Made by a program: the position numbers and the translations under genes
Notes under the pieces: model-generated
What the model was told of the DNA's origin: nothing
The model's input: only the letters and a program-made list of their open reading frames with translations
Database searches by the model: none
Shown: positions 24,314-33,144 of the stretch, piece by piece
Position numbering within the stretch: position 1 is the stretch's first letter
Layout: each line of letters begins with the position of its first letter
Assembly (NCBI GenBank): GCA_964612975.1
Contig: CAZTGC010000006.1
Coordinates: forward strand, 62,001 to 126,000
Reading direction: 5' to 3'
From: NZ13-RE01 sp964612975
GTDB lineage: Bacteria > Dictyoglomota > Dictyoglomia > Dictyoglomales > Dictyoglomaceae
Length of the DNA: 64,000 nt

Positions 24314-26314
24314 TTATACCTTCCTTCTATTCCAGATTATCAAAAATATACTTAATATAAGTATAATTGACAAAATCAATAAATATAAAATTGTTGGGGT
24401 TATGTTAAATAAAAACTTAAATTTGGCCTTTTGCTCAGCCAAAATTTCTGAGTAAATACTTCCCAATTTTGTTATTAAAGTAATCTGTCCATCTATTTTA
24501 TTTATATTTTCAACTCTATTTAAAAAACTATTCAGCCTTACTAATGAATCCTCTTCAACATAGAATATGGAATATAATTTACCTTTAAAGGGAGAATTAT
24601 TTGATTGTAATATTATATCAGTATTGAAACCATCAATATAAATATTTAGTTCTTTTTTAAATCTAAATTTTTCCTTTGAAGGGATAATCCAAAGATAATT
24701 TTCTATATCCTCTATTCTACTATCAGTAAACTTACCAACAAAAATAATATCTTTACCAGAAACTAAGTTTTTGTCTACATTTTTACCCCTTACAACCTTG
24801 AAACTATATCTTTCTCCCATATTTTGTCCTATTTTGCCAACTAAAGTTGATAAAGAAGTAATCTCATAAGAGTTTATTTCTTCGCCTAGCCATATATAAA
24901 TATCCTCAGGATTTCCTCTTAATAAATTTTTCAAATTGGGATATTCCTCTTCATTATTTTCAACAAAATGAATTAAAGAGGATCCATAGATTTTAGTCCA
25001 TGCAACCTCATCAAATCTCTTATCACAATCTACATTTCTAAGATTATGATAGACTTTTATATCAATAAGCCATTCCTTCTTATCAAGTTCACTCTCTGGA
25101 AAAAATACTTTTAACCTCCCGTTTTCTAAATTTTTACCATCTAAAGACTCACTCTTTATAGGTACCCCATTAATATAAACAGTAAGAATTGATTTATCAT
25201 CTAATACTGGAGAATGACTGAAATGAAGTTCTATAAAAGAGCCCTTATTGATCTTATCAAATCCAATTGGAGATTTAACAAAAAGAGAAGTGCTTTGATG
25301 ATACGCTCCCGTAATAACTAAATTTTTAAAACCTAAATCTACCAATTTTATTGTATTCCTATTAATTTCTTTCACATATTTCTTTTCCTTTAAAGTTTTA
25401 ATAATAGTAGGATTTTTCTCAGATAATTTTATCTGTTTTTCATTGACAATATATTCTACTGCCTTCCATATTCCCTTACCCTTTCCTGTTATATATAATC
25501 TTAAACTATCTTTATTAGACATATATACTAAACCATCATTTTCTTCCAAACTCCCAATGAAATTTTGTTTTTTTAGGGATTCCCACTTACTGACCTTCCC
25601 AACTAAGATCTGATTTTCATTCTTTTTTTCAAAGGGATTATCAAAGGACACATTATAGGATAAATTTTTATACCTTTCTATTAGAGCAAGACTATTTGCT
25701 AAGTAAAACAAGACTTCAAGCTCATCATTGTCGAAATTTTTAGGAAGATAAAATACAAAATTACATATATTTTCACTTTTTAAGGGATCAATAAAAGGAT
25801 AAGGAAAATAAGAAATTTTATAGGGTTTATCGATGGTCTCAAGATGTAAAAGAGAATTATTATGCAAAAGAATCCAGTTAGAATCATTATCTAAATCTTT
25901 ACACATTCCCTCAATACTTCTTTGCCTTGTAGATATAGTTATTTCATTATATCCTTTTTTAATTTTTGAAACAGGAATCTTCAATTTTATATTAACTAAA
26001 TTTTTATTTGGCTCTACTATCCTTTTAGACATTATAGGATATCCATTTAAATAAACAGTTATTAGGGATAAATTAGAGATTAAAGTTCCAGAATAAGAAT
26101 AAATTAGATTTAAATAACAGCTATTAGTTAAATTTGTCCCTTCTGGTATATAAAACCAATAAGAATATCTGTTTAAAGGAAGATTTAGCAAAGTATCCTC
26201 TTTACATATAGCTATATTGTAAACATTTATTCTATTATTTTGAGTTACAGCATATGTAGGAATAAGAATAAAAACCAATAAAAAAATTATCAAAAACATA
26301 TTTTTATCCATCAT
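24314..26314 (-). CDS. BcsB-like cellulose/exopolysaccharide synthase subunit
   Basis: A 666-residue exported protein. It has a signal peptide at the N-terminus, then alternating jelly-roll and small alpha/beta modules: YWFYIPEGTNLTNSCYLNL, LSLITVYLNGYPI, NEITISTRQRSIEGMC, later a second copy of this pattern (FIELHFSHSPVLDDKSILTVYINGVPI and WLIDIKVYHNLRNVDC). It ends with one C-terminal membrane helix and a basic tail (WNRRK). That is the layout of BcsB, which guides nascent cellulose across the envelope. The ATG follows AAGGAG and overlaps the GT2 gene by ATGA. The polymer may not be cellulose; no BcsC or cellulase partner is seen. Confidence 0.75.
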   Translation of the reverse strand: MMDKNMFLIIFLLVFILIPTYAVTQNNRINVYNIAICKEDTLLNLPLNRYSYWFYIPEGTNLTNSCYLNLIYSYSGTLISNLSLITVYLNGYPIMSKRIVEPNKNLVNIKLKIPVSKIKKGYNEITISTRQRSIEGMCKDLDNDSNWILLHNNSLLHLETIDKPYKISYFPYPFIDPLKSENICNFVFYLPKNFDNDELEVLFYLANSLALIERYKNLSYNVSFDNPFEKKNENQILVGKVSKWESLKKQNFIGSLEENDGLVYMSNKDSLRLYITGKGKGIWKAVEYIVNEKQIKLSEKNPTIIKTLKEKKYVKEINRNTIKLVDLGFKNLVITGAYHQSTSLFVKSPIGFDKINKGSFIELHFSHSPVLDDKSILTVYINGVPIKSESLDGKNLENGRLKVFFPESELDKKEWLIDIKVYHNLRNVDCDKRFDEVAWTKIYGSSLIHFVENNEEEYPNLKNLLRGNPEDIYIWLGEEINSYEITSLSTLVGKIGQNMGERYSFKVVRGKNVDKNLVSGKDIIFVGKFTDSRIEDIENYLWIIPSKEKFRFKKELNIYIDGFNTDIILQSNNSPFKGKLYSIFYVEEDSLVRLNSFLNRVENINKIDGQITLITKLGSIYSEILAEQKAKFKFLFNITPTILYLLILSIILILSIFLIIWNRRKV

Positions 26315-27570
26315 GCTGAACTCCTTTCTGTTTTATACCATCTCATTTTCTTACCCGTTAATCTATCTCTAATAGTAAAATAAAAAGCTCTCAAGACTAC
26401 ATATAACCATAGTTGACAGTAAGTAAAATACATGAAACATATGAGTAAGAAATTTTCAAAATTACCCTCTCCCCTTTCCAAACTTAATGAAATAAAAGTT
26501 TCTGTAATAAACAAAGCATAGGCTAATATCCATATTATTAACAAAGGTCCTCCTACATTCAACTTTATTACCCCAAAAAGTCCCAATAGGAAAATAAAAT
26601 CTGAAACCAATATACTTGAAAAACCTATTACATAAATATAGGTAAAATATATTAAATCAAAAGCTATTTTACTTTTTAAAGAAAATATATTCCTTAGATA
26701 AGTGGATATTACTGATATATTTCCCCGGGCCCAACGTGTCCTTTGTTTTATCCAAATTTTCAATCTTTCTGGCTCCTGTTCCCAGGTTACAGCGGAAGGA
26801 AGCCACATTATACCATAACCTTCTTGATATATCCTTATAGTTAATTCTGTATCTTCAGTAAGAGCATGAATATTCCAACCACCTATTTTTTCCAAAAGAT
26901 CCTTTCTGATTATAAAATTTGTTCCCGGAATAGTAGTAAGGCCTAAAAAATAATTTCTTGCTGCCTGAACAAGCCATTGGAAACTCAAGGTTTCAATATT
27001 AATAAATTTTGTCAGAAGACTTCTATTTTTATTTCTTGTTCTAAACTTTCCTACAACAGCCCCAAGATTTGGCTTTTTAATGATAAATTTTACTAAATTA
27101 AGTATGGACCTTCTTTCTGGAGTATTATCTGCATCATATACCACAATATATTCACCTGTGGCTATTTTTAAACCTTGATTTAATGCATTAGACTTTCCCT
27201 TTGCCCCAAGAGGAGGCTTTATTTCTAAAATTTTTAAATTAGAATGTATTTTTTGCTTTTCTCTTAAAACCTCTCCTGTTTTATCAGTGGAACTATCATT
27301 TATAACTATAATCTCTAATTTATCCTTGGGATAGATGGAACGGGCTATTGCATCTACAGTATTACCTATAACTTTCTCTTCATTGTGGGCTGGAACAAGA
27401 ACAGATATTTTTGGATATTTCTGCAATTCATCACTTTCCTCTTCAAAAGCTAAGCTTTTCAAAAAATATCTATAACCAAAATAGGCAAGAATAATATGGT
27501 AAAGAAGAATTAACCATACAAGTATCATTGAAATAATAAAAGCGTAATCCCAAAAACTTAAAATTCTCAT
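26311..27570 (-). CDS. Processive family 2 glycosyltransferase (BcsA/PgaC-like)
   Basis: 419 residues with a membrane helix at the start and several at the end. The catalytic GT2 core is complete: VPAHNEE (59-65), NDSSTDKT with Asp92, DAD (146-148), TED (238-240) as the catalytic base, and QRTRW (276-280), the signature of processive polysaccharide synthases. No PilZ domain, so no direct cyclic-di-GMP binding as in true BcsA. It should extend a beta-linked polymer while passing it through the membrane. Overlaps both neighbours, BcsB-like and DUF2334-like, by ATGA. Confidence 0.88.
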   Translation of the reverse strand: MRILSFWDYAFIISMILVWLILLYHIILAYFGYRYFLKSLAFEEESDELQKYPKISVLVPAHNEEKVIGNTVDAIARSIYPKDKLEIIVINDSSTDKTGEVLREKQKIHSNLKILEIKPPLGAKGKSNALNQGLKIATGEYIVVYDADNTPERRSILNLVKFIIKKPNLGAVVGKFRTRNKNRSLLTKFINIETLSFQWLVQAARNYFLGLTTIPGTNFIIRKDLLEKIGGWNIHALTEDTELTIRIYQEGYGIMWLPSAVTWEQEPERLKIWIKQRTRWARGNISVISTYLRNIFSLKSKIAFDLIYFTYIYVIGFSSILVSDFIFLLGLFGVIKLNVGGPLLIIWILAYALFITETFISLSLERGEGNFENFLLICFMYFTYCQLWLYVVLRAFYFTIRDRLTGKKMRWYKTERSSA

Positions 27571-29024
27571 TTTCTTAACCCTTTTTCATAAAGCTTCCTT
27601 TTGTTTGTTATCAACCATGTAATTATTAAAATAAAACTTGTCACTACAAAAATTAAAATAAACCTAAGATAAATGACAAATCTTTCAAAAATCCTTTCTA
27701 TAGGACTTTTTTCATATATTGGAACTTTAATTCTAACCCACTTTTTCCCATTTTTATTAATTATCATTAGATTTTCATTTGCTACCTGATAAGGTTCTTC
27801 AGAAAAATCAAGAAAACCATAACCTATATCTCTTAAATTGAATATTAACTCTTCTATATCCTTTGATGTAACGTATGAAGGAATGGATATGCCAATAATC
27901 ACATCTCTTAAAACTAAAAGATCCTTTGCCTTATTAAGTATGTTTACTCTTTTTTTAGGATCCTTAGGATTATATATCCCCAAATTCAAAGGATAGATAT
28001 ATGTGTAAAGCTTTTTTGTAGGGATTAAACTCTCATCTAAAACTATTTTAAAAAATTTTCCTGCATCTACATATTTATCCTTATAAGGTATATAATAAAA
28101 CTTAAAAGCAACAGGATATAAACCATAACTTGCAAGTAAATTCAAATCATTATTAATTTTATTATCATAATTATTTTCAAAATAGGAACCTTGAATAATA
28201 AATCCTCCCTTTTCCTCTACTTTTCTTAGCAAAGAAAGTAATTCCTCATTATCACTCAAATAGATAATCTTTCTCTCTTTTCTAATTGTAGGATAAACTA
28301 CAAGAAGATGAGGAACATCACGACAACAGTATGTTTCTAACTTTTCCCTTAAAAATTCTGGAGAAGTTAAAGGATCCACATCATCAATAATAATCATTGC
28401 CTTTTTGTATTCCTTATGTCTTACCCCTAAAATATCATGCAATATATCAAGAAAAACAATTCCAGTATTGTCTCTAAAATCCAATCTTCCAAAATAATAA
28501 AGGTTTTCCCTATTAAATACCCAAGGCAGTTTATTTACTCCATCACTTATATAAGCTAATACTTTAGCCTCCTTGGGATGAACAATATAAACAGGTATTT
28601 CAGGATTGAAATAAATCTCTTTATTTTTATAGATTAATTTCCCAAAACCTGCCCTCTCACCTTCTATTTTAAAATGCTTACACTTAATATATTTTGCATA
28701 ATCCTCAATATTTGTCCCTACCCATATAAGTTTTTTTGCTTTTGAGATCTCTTTCAAAAAATTTTCCCTTAGAAATTTCTCTTCAAAACCTAAATATATA
28801 ACAGCATCATAATTTTCTACATTACTAATAATATCTGAAGAAATGCTACCTACTTCCACATCATAATGACTTAAATAATTTTTAAGTAAATTTTCTAAAA
28901 AATAATCATCTCCGATCCTTGTTAAATGATCATAAACAATTAAAACTTTCTTCTTATTCTGAGATAATCCTAAAGAAATTATTAACAAAAAAATTAAAAA
29001 AATTCCTAAAATTCTATACATCAT
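27567..29024 (-). CDS. DUF2334-like (polysaccharide deacetylase fold) membrane-anchored protein
   Basis: 485 residues: signal peptide, a Rossmann-like N-terminal part (KVLIVYDHLTRIGDDYF; NYDAVIYLGFE; KLIWVGTN), then a deacetylase-like barrel beginning at AMIIIDDVDPL, and a membrane helix near 450-470. The double Asp of the metal site is present, but the His-containing strand of DUF2334 (HGYTH) reads IIQGSYFE here. It may therefore lack the metal ligand set and be a binding or scaffold protein. It lies between the degenerate GGDEF protein (overlap 11 bases) and the GT2 synthase, so it should act in the same polymer pathway. Assigned with moderate confidence. Confidence 0.65.
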   Translation of the reverse strand: MMYRILGIFLIFLLIISLGLSQNKKKVLIVYDHLTRIGDDYFLENLLKNYLSHYDVEVGSISSDIISNVENYDAVIYLGFEEKFLRENFLKEISKAKKLIWVGTNIEDYAKYIKCKHFKIEGERAGFGKLIYKNKEIYFNPEIPVYIVHPKEAKVLAYISDGVNKLPWVFNRENLYYFGRLDFRDNTGIVFLDILHDILGVRHKEYKKAMIIIDDVDPLTSPEFLREKLETYCCRDVPHLLVVYPTIRKERKIIYLSDNEELLSLLRKVEEKGGFIIQGSYFENNYDNKINNDLNLLASYGLYPVAFKFYYIPYKDKYVDAGKFFKIVLDESLIPTKKLYTYIYPLNLGIYNPKDPKKRVNILNKAKDLLVLRDVIIGISIPSYVTSKDIEELIFNLRDIGYGFLDFSEEPYQVANENLMIINKNGKKWVRIKVPIYEKSPIERIFERFVIYLRFILIFVVTSFILIITWLITNKRKLYEKGLRK

Positions 29025-29865
29025 AACTACTATTTTCCTTAGCTCTTTCCCACAAAAGTATAAAATCTTCTCCTGTATTATATTGAGCTACCCCTATTTT
29101 AACCTTTAAACTGATAGGTCTTCTTTTTCCATCAATTTCCACTATAATCTTATCCAAGAATTTATGTAATTTTTCTCTCACTATATTAGCAGAATCTAAA
29201 TCTGTATTAGTAAGTATAATTCCAATAGTAGATTCATCAATTATTCCCTTTACATCTATCTCTCTTGTATTTTTATTTATCTCTTCAGAGATTTTTTCCA
29301 AAATTTTCTCATAATCTTCCCTTCCATAAATACTCTTCAATTCTCTTGCATCAGATATAAAAACATAAAGAACTGAAAGAGATAAATTGGTTCTATTTGC
29401 CCTCGTTACCTCTTCCTTAAGCCGCTGAAAAAAACCATTAACGTTCAAAAATCCTGTTATTTCATCTAAAAGTATGAATTTTTCTTTTTCTTTACTTCTT
29501 TCTACTTGTTCCTTTAATCTTCTATATTCTCTTTCTAAACTTCCCACTAAATATGCTCCCATAGGAAATACAAAGAACCAAAAAGCATATTTCAATTCAA
29601 AATCTACTATAGAAGCGGTAACCAATATGTTATATAAAATATATGTACCATACCCTAAGATCATAAAAAGTGAAAAAATTAGTCCTTCAATTAGACCTAT
29701 GTTATAAGCTACTAACAAATTAATAATCAAAAGTGATATTAGAATGAAATTTTCAAAACTCACATTAAAACTTGTAGAGAATAAAAAAATCAATAATATA
29801 ACCCAAAAAATCATAAATAGATTAAAAATTAATATATCTCTTATATTGCTGATTTTAATCCTCAT
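29014..29865 (-). CDS. Membrane protein with degenerate GGDEF domain
   Basis: 283 residues. Four or five hydrophobic segments (1-115), a short coiled linker (YRRLKEQVERSKEKEKF), then a GGDEF fold: LLDEITGFLNVNGF, LSVLYVFISDA, REDYEKILEKIS, and, at the catalytic loop, GIIDESTIGIILT, which stands for GGDEFAIIL. The GGDEF signature is lost (IIDES), so cyclic-di-GMP synthesis is unlikely; it may bind a nucleotide or regulate by interaction. First gene of the exopolysaccharide operon, translationally coupled (ATGA) to a dead gene upstream. Confidence 0.75.
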   Translation of the reverse strand: MRIKISNIRDILIFNLFMIFWVILLIFLFSTSFNVSFENFILISLLIINLLVAYNIGLIEGLIFSLFMILGYGTYILYNILVTASIVDFELKYAFWFFVFPMGAYLVGSLEREYRRLKEQVERSKEKEKFILLDEITGFLNVNGFFQRLKEEVTRANRTNLSLSVLYVFISDARELKSIYGREDYEKILEKISEEINKNTREIDVKGIIDESTIGIILTNTDLDSANIVREKLHKFLDKIIVEIDGKRRPISLKVKIGVAQYNTGEDFILLWERAKENSSYDV

Positions 29866-30155
29866 AAACCACCTCTCATTAAAGTGAAGGTTAATAAAAT
29901 TTCTAACTGATCAAGAGCATAAAAAATTTCTTTCATCTTGATCACAACACTTTCATCGCCAATTATAACGTAAGAAAGATATACATATCTGCATATTAAT
30001 AAAAATTAAAAAATTTTTCAAATTCTTTTTTGTCCTATAGTATATCTTTGGTTCTCAAAGTAGATATTAACTTTTACTACATTAGATATATCCTCACATT
30101 CAGAAAGAACTTCAAATTGTAGATTTATAGTCTTAAGAGAAAAAAGATAATACAT
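29862..30155 (-). pseudogene. Broken small gene preceding the GGDEF-like gene
   Basis: Two coding-looking pieces in different frames. From ATG 30155 the frame reads MYYLFSLKTINLQFEVLSE, then VVKVNIYFENQRYTIG, stopping at TGA 30018. A second frame (29999-29862) reads YVIIGDESVVIKMKEIFYAL, then QLEILLTFTLMRGGL, and its TGA overlaps the ATG of the GGDEF-like gene as ATGA. That overlap is typical of a once-real operon neighbour. I recognise no family. Between the pieces lies a stop-rich A/T stretch. Confidence 0.4.
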
Positions 30156-30198
30156 ATCTCTTAACTATATTGATAGGGTATTTTAGATATAAATTCCT
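30156..30198. other. Short AT-rich spacer before the tetR promoter
   Basis: A spacer between the broken small gene and the tetR promoter. I see no gene, repeat or RNA structure in it. Confidence 0.3.
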
Positions 30199-30247
30199 TT
30201 TACAAAAAAAGTTTTTATTGTATAATACATACTGACCAGTCGGTATG
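30199..30247 (+). promoter_or_regulatory. tetR promoter with overlapping palindromic operator
   Basis: TTTACA (30199-30204), 16 bases, TATAAT (30221-30226), followed directly by the imperfect palindrome CATACTGACCAGTCGGTATG (30228-30247) that covers the expected transcription start. GACCAGTC-type cores are typical of TetR operators, so the TetR protein encoded at 30262 very likely represses itself and the two downstream genes from here. Confidence 0.8.
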
Positions 30248-30261
30248 AAAGAAGGTACATA

Positions 30262-30849
30262 ATGAAAAATATAAATACAAAGGAGAAATTCCTTTTAGCA
30301 GGAGAAAGATTATTTTCAGAGAAAGGGTATGAAAAAACCAGTATTTCAGATATATGTAATGAGGTTGGGTTTAGTAAAGGAGCTTTTTTTCATTACTTTT
30401 CAACAAAAGAAGATTTTTTCTTAGAAATTCTTGATAGATGGCTCTTACAGCTTTCTTATAAACTTGAGGATTACAGATTAAGCTCTTCCCGAGTTTTAGA
30501 AGGAATATTAAAAATGACTGAGATTTTTGAGGATATTTTTCGAGAATCCAAGGAAAAGCTATACCTTTTTTTAGAATTTTTAAGAATCGGTATAAAAGAT
30601 GAAAAGATATTAAAAAAAATTGAATCTCAATTTAAAAAATTTAAAAATTATTTTTCTTTAATTATTGAAGAAGGAATAAGAGAAGGAAGTTTTAAAAATG
30701 TTGATTCTAACATGATATCTAAAATATTAATTTCTTTTTCACTGGGAACTATTTTCCAAGAAATATTTGATACCTCAGAAGATTGGGAAAAATTTAGCTT
30801 AGAGGGAATTCAGTTTATCATTTCAAATATTAAAAAGGAGGAAAACTAA
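30262..30849 (+). CDS. TetR-family transcriptional regulator
   Basis: 195 residues. The N-terminal helix-turn-helix is classical: KEKFLLAGERLFSEKGYEKTSISDICNEVGFSKGAFFHYFSTKEDFF (about 8-54). The C-terminal ligand domain is all-helical and variable. It is the first gene of an operon with an epimerase/dehydrogenase and a zinc alcohol dehydrogenase (gaps of one base and about 50 bases). A 20-base palindrome at the promoter supports autoregulation. The inducing ligand is unknown; a hydrophobic small molecule, a metabolite of the linked oxidoreductases, or both would fit. Confidence 0.9.
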   Translation: MKNINTKEKFLLAGERLFSEKGYEKTSISDICNEVGFSKGAFFHYFSTKEDFFLEILDRWLLQLSYKLEDYRLSSSRVLEGILKMTEIFEDIFRESKEKLYLFLEFLRIGIKDEKILKKIESQFKKFKNYFSLIIEEGIREGSFKNVDSNMISKILISFSLGTIFQEIFDTSEDWEKFSLEGIQFIISNIKKEEN

Positions 30850-30850
30850 T

Positions 30851-31864
30851 ATGAAGGTTCTAATTACAGGAGCTTTTGGGAACATAGGATTAAGTACTAT
30901 TGAAGAAGTTATAAAGCAAGGAGACTACATAAGATGTTTTGATCTCAAAAATAAGAAGAATGAAAGACTATTCAAAAAATTAAAGAAAATTTATAAGGAC
31001 AAAATTGAAGTATATTGGGGAGATATTACCAGAATAGTTGATGTTAGAAAAGCACTAGAAGAGCAAGATGTTGTTGTTCACCTTGCCTTTATAATTCCAA
31101 AGCTCTCTTCTACTGGACTTGAATCTGAAGAAGCTCCCAATATTGCTTATAAAATTAATGTCATAGGGACAAAAAATCTTGTTTCCATTATGGAAACTCT
31201 CCCAAAACCAAAAAAAATAATATTTACCTCTTCGGTTCACGTTTATGGGATTACTCAGCATCTTAAGCCTCCCCGAAAATCTGATGAGCCTTTAAATCCT
31301 CATGAACATTATTCAAAGCACAAATTAGAATGCGAAAATATAATAAAAAATTCAAATCTTATTTGGAGTATATATCGTCTTGCTGCATCATTACCAATAA
31401 ATCTAAAACTTGATAAAGGGATGTTTGATGTTCCTCTTAATAATAGAATGGAATATGTCCATACAAAAGATGTAGGACACGCCATAGCAAGAGGGATAAG
31501 AAGCGATACAATCTGGAGAAAAGTTCTTCTTATAGGTGGAGGGGGAAGATGTCAATATTATTATAAAGACATAGTTAAAAAAGTATTAGAAGGAATAGGT
31601 ATAGGAATGCTACCTGAAGAGGCATTTTCTGAGAAACCCTTTGCTACTGATTGGATGGATACAAAGGAAAGCGAAGAAATATTGCACTATCAAAGAAGAA
31701 CTATAGAAGATTATGTAGAAGATGTGAAGAAAAGCTTAGGATATAGAATATTCTTTATCCGACTTTTTAGCCCTACAATAAGATATTTACTCTTAAAAAA
31801 ATCGCCTTATTATAAAAGGAAATATATTCCTTTAAAGGTACTTTTAGAAGGATATAGATTGTAA
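30851..31864 (+). CDS. NAD-dependent epimerase/dehydratase (extended SDR)
   Basis: 337 residues of the extended short-chain dehydrogenase fold: GAFGNIG nucleotide loop (7-13), GDIT (57-60), HLAF (77-80), the catalytic Ser in TSSVHVYG (126-133) and Tyr154-x3-Lys158 (YSKHK). The C-terminal part (residues 230-337) is specific and unassigned. Substrate could be a nucleotide sugar or another carbonyl compound. It has its own ribosome site (AAAAAGGAGG) and lies one base after tetR, so it is under the same operator. Confidence 0.85.
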   Translation: MKVLITGAFGNIGLSTIEEVIKQGDYIRCFDLKNKKNERLFKKLKKIYKDKIEVYWGDITRIVDVRKALEEQDVVVHLAFIIPKLSSTGLESEEAPNIAYKINVIGTKNLVSIMETLPKPKKIIFTSSVHVYGITQHLKPPRKSDEPLNPHEHYSKHKLECENIIKNSNLIWSIYRLAASLPINLKLDKGMFDVPLNNRMEYVHTKDVGHAIARGIRSDTIWRKVLLIGGGGRCQYYYKDIVKKVLEGIGIGMLPEEAFSEKPFATDWMDTKESEEILHYQRRTIEDYVEDVKKSLGYRIFFIRLFSPTIRYLLLKKSPYYKRKYIPLKVLLEGYRL

Positions 31865-31914
31865 ATATCTAAATAATGGATAAAATATTAAAAAAAGTTT
31901 TAGGAGGCTTTCCT

Positions 31915-33144
31915 ATGAAAGCTATTTATTTTGAGGAAAGTATACCAAGATATATTATAAGTAAATTTTTAGGGCATATTAATTCTTCCTTTTACTACAG
32001 TATTTTTTCCTGTATAAGATATGGAGATATCCCTGAGCCAAGACTTCCAGGGAAAAAATGGGTAAAAATAAAAACTTTAATGGGAGGAATATGCGGAAGT
32101 GATATAAACCTTATTCGCCTTCATGATAGTCCCTCTACTTCTTCCTATGCATCCTTTCCATTTGTAATAGGACATGAAAATGTAGGAATAATCGTAGAAA
32201 AGGGAGAAGAGGTAAAGAATTTTGATATAGGTGATAGAGTAGTAGCAGATCCTATCTTATCCTGCAATACAAGGGACATCTATCCACCATGCGAATATTG
32301 CCAGAGATGGGAATTTACCCAATGTAAAAATTTTACGAAGGGTATTATATCTCCTGGACTAATCATTGGATCCTGCAAAGATACAGGAGGAAGTTGGGGG
32401 GAATACTATATTGCCCATGAATTCCAGTTATTTAAAGTCCCAGATAATGTTAAGAATGAAAATGCAGTGCAAATTCAACCATTTTGTGATGGGCTCCATG
32501 CAGTAATGAGAAATTATCCTAAGGATGATGATACAGTTATAGTTATCGGAGCTGGAAGCGTTGGGATAAATGTAGTTTCTTCTCTCAGAGCCCTAGGAAG
32601 TAAGGCAAGAATTATTGTCTTAGCAAGATATAAATTTCAGGGTGAAATAGCAAGATATTATGGGGCTAATGAGATTATATATACAAAAAATCTTGATACC
32701 TCTTCTTTGTATAAAAAAGTAGCTGAATTAACTGATGGGGAGGTCCTAAAAACTATTTTAGGAAAACCGAATTTTGTAGGTGGAGGAGATGTGGTTTTTG
32801 AATGCGTGGGAAGTGACGACAGTGTAGATGATGCTTTAAAGCTTACAAAGGCAGGAGGAAAGTTAGTTCTTGTTGGACTGATAGGAGAAACTAAGAAGGT
32901 AGATTGGACTCCCCTTTGGTTTAAGGAATTAAAGGTTTCTGGAACAAACAGTAGTAGTGGAGAAATTTATGAAGGGGAAAGAAAAAGGGGATATGAAATT
33001 GCTTTAGAATTTATGAAAAATGGCTTAGAATTGTCTCCCCTTCTTACCCATACCTTCCCTTTAAAAGAATATAGAAAAGCCATAGAAATGAACTTTAATA
33101 AAAGTCGATATGGACTAATAAAGTCTGCTTTTATATTTGATTAA
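31915..33144 (+). CDS. Zinc-dependent alcohol dehydrogenase family protein
   Basis: About 409 residues from the ATG at 31915, which has AGGAGG eight bases upstream; an ATG at 31876 precedes that ribosome site and is not favoured. Medium-chain dehydrogenase: catalytic-zinc residues Cys60 (ICGSD) and His87-Glu88 (GHENVG), structural-zinc cysteines 117, 126, 129 and 137, and a Rossmann loop VIGAGSVG (about 202). The N-terminus is longer than in typical sorbitol or alcohol dehydrogenases, and the lobe between Cys117 and Cys126 is unusual. Last gene of the TetR operon, convergent with and overlapping the next gene by 14 bases. Substrate unknown. Confidence 0.87.
   Translation: MKAIYFEESIPRYIISKFLGHINSSFYYSIFSCIRYGDIPEPRLPGKKWVKIKTLMGGICGSDINLIRLHDSPSTSSYASFPFVIGHENVGIIVEKGEEVKNFDIGDRVVADPILSCNTRDIYPPCEYCQRWEFTQCKNFTKGIISPGLIIGSCKDTGGSWGEYYIAHEFQLFKVPDNVKNENAVQIQPFCDGLHAVMRNYPKDDDTVIVIGAGSVGINVVSSLRALGSKARIIVLARYKFQGEIARYYGANEIIYTKNLDTSSLYKKVAELTDGEVLKTILGKPNFVGGGDVVFECVGSDDSVDDALKLTKAGGKLVLVGLIGETKKVDWTPLWFKELKVSGTNSSSGEIYEGERKRGYEIALEFMKNGLELSPLLTHTFPLKEYRKAIEMNFNKSRYGLIKSAFIFD

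Noticed and set aside
31876..31914. Upstream ATG of the zinc dehydrogenase
   Set aside because: AGGAGG lies between it and the ATG at 31915, which starts the family-like N-terminus.
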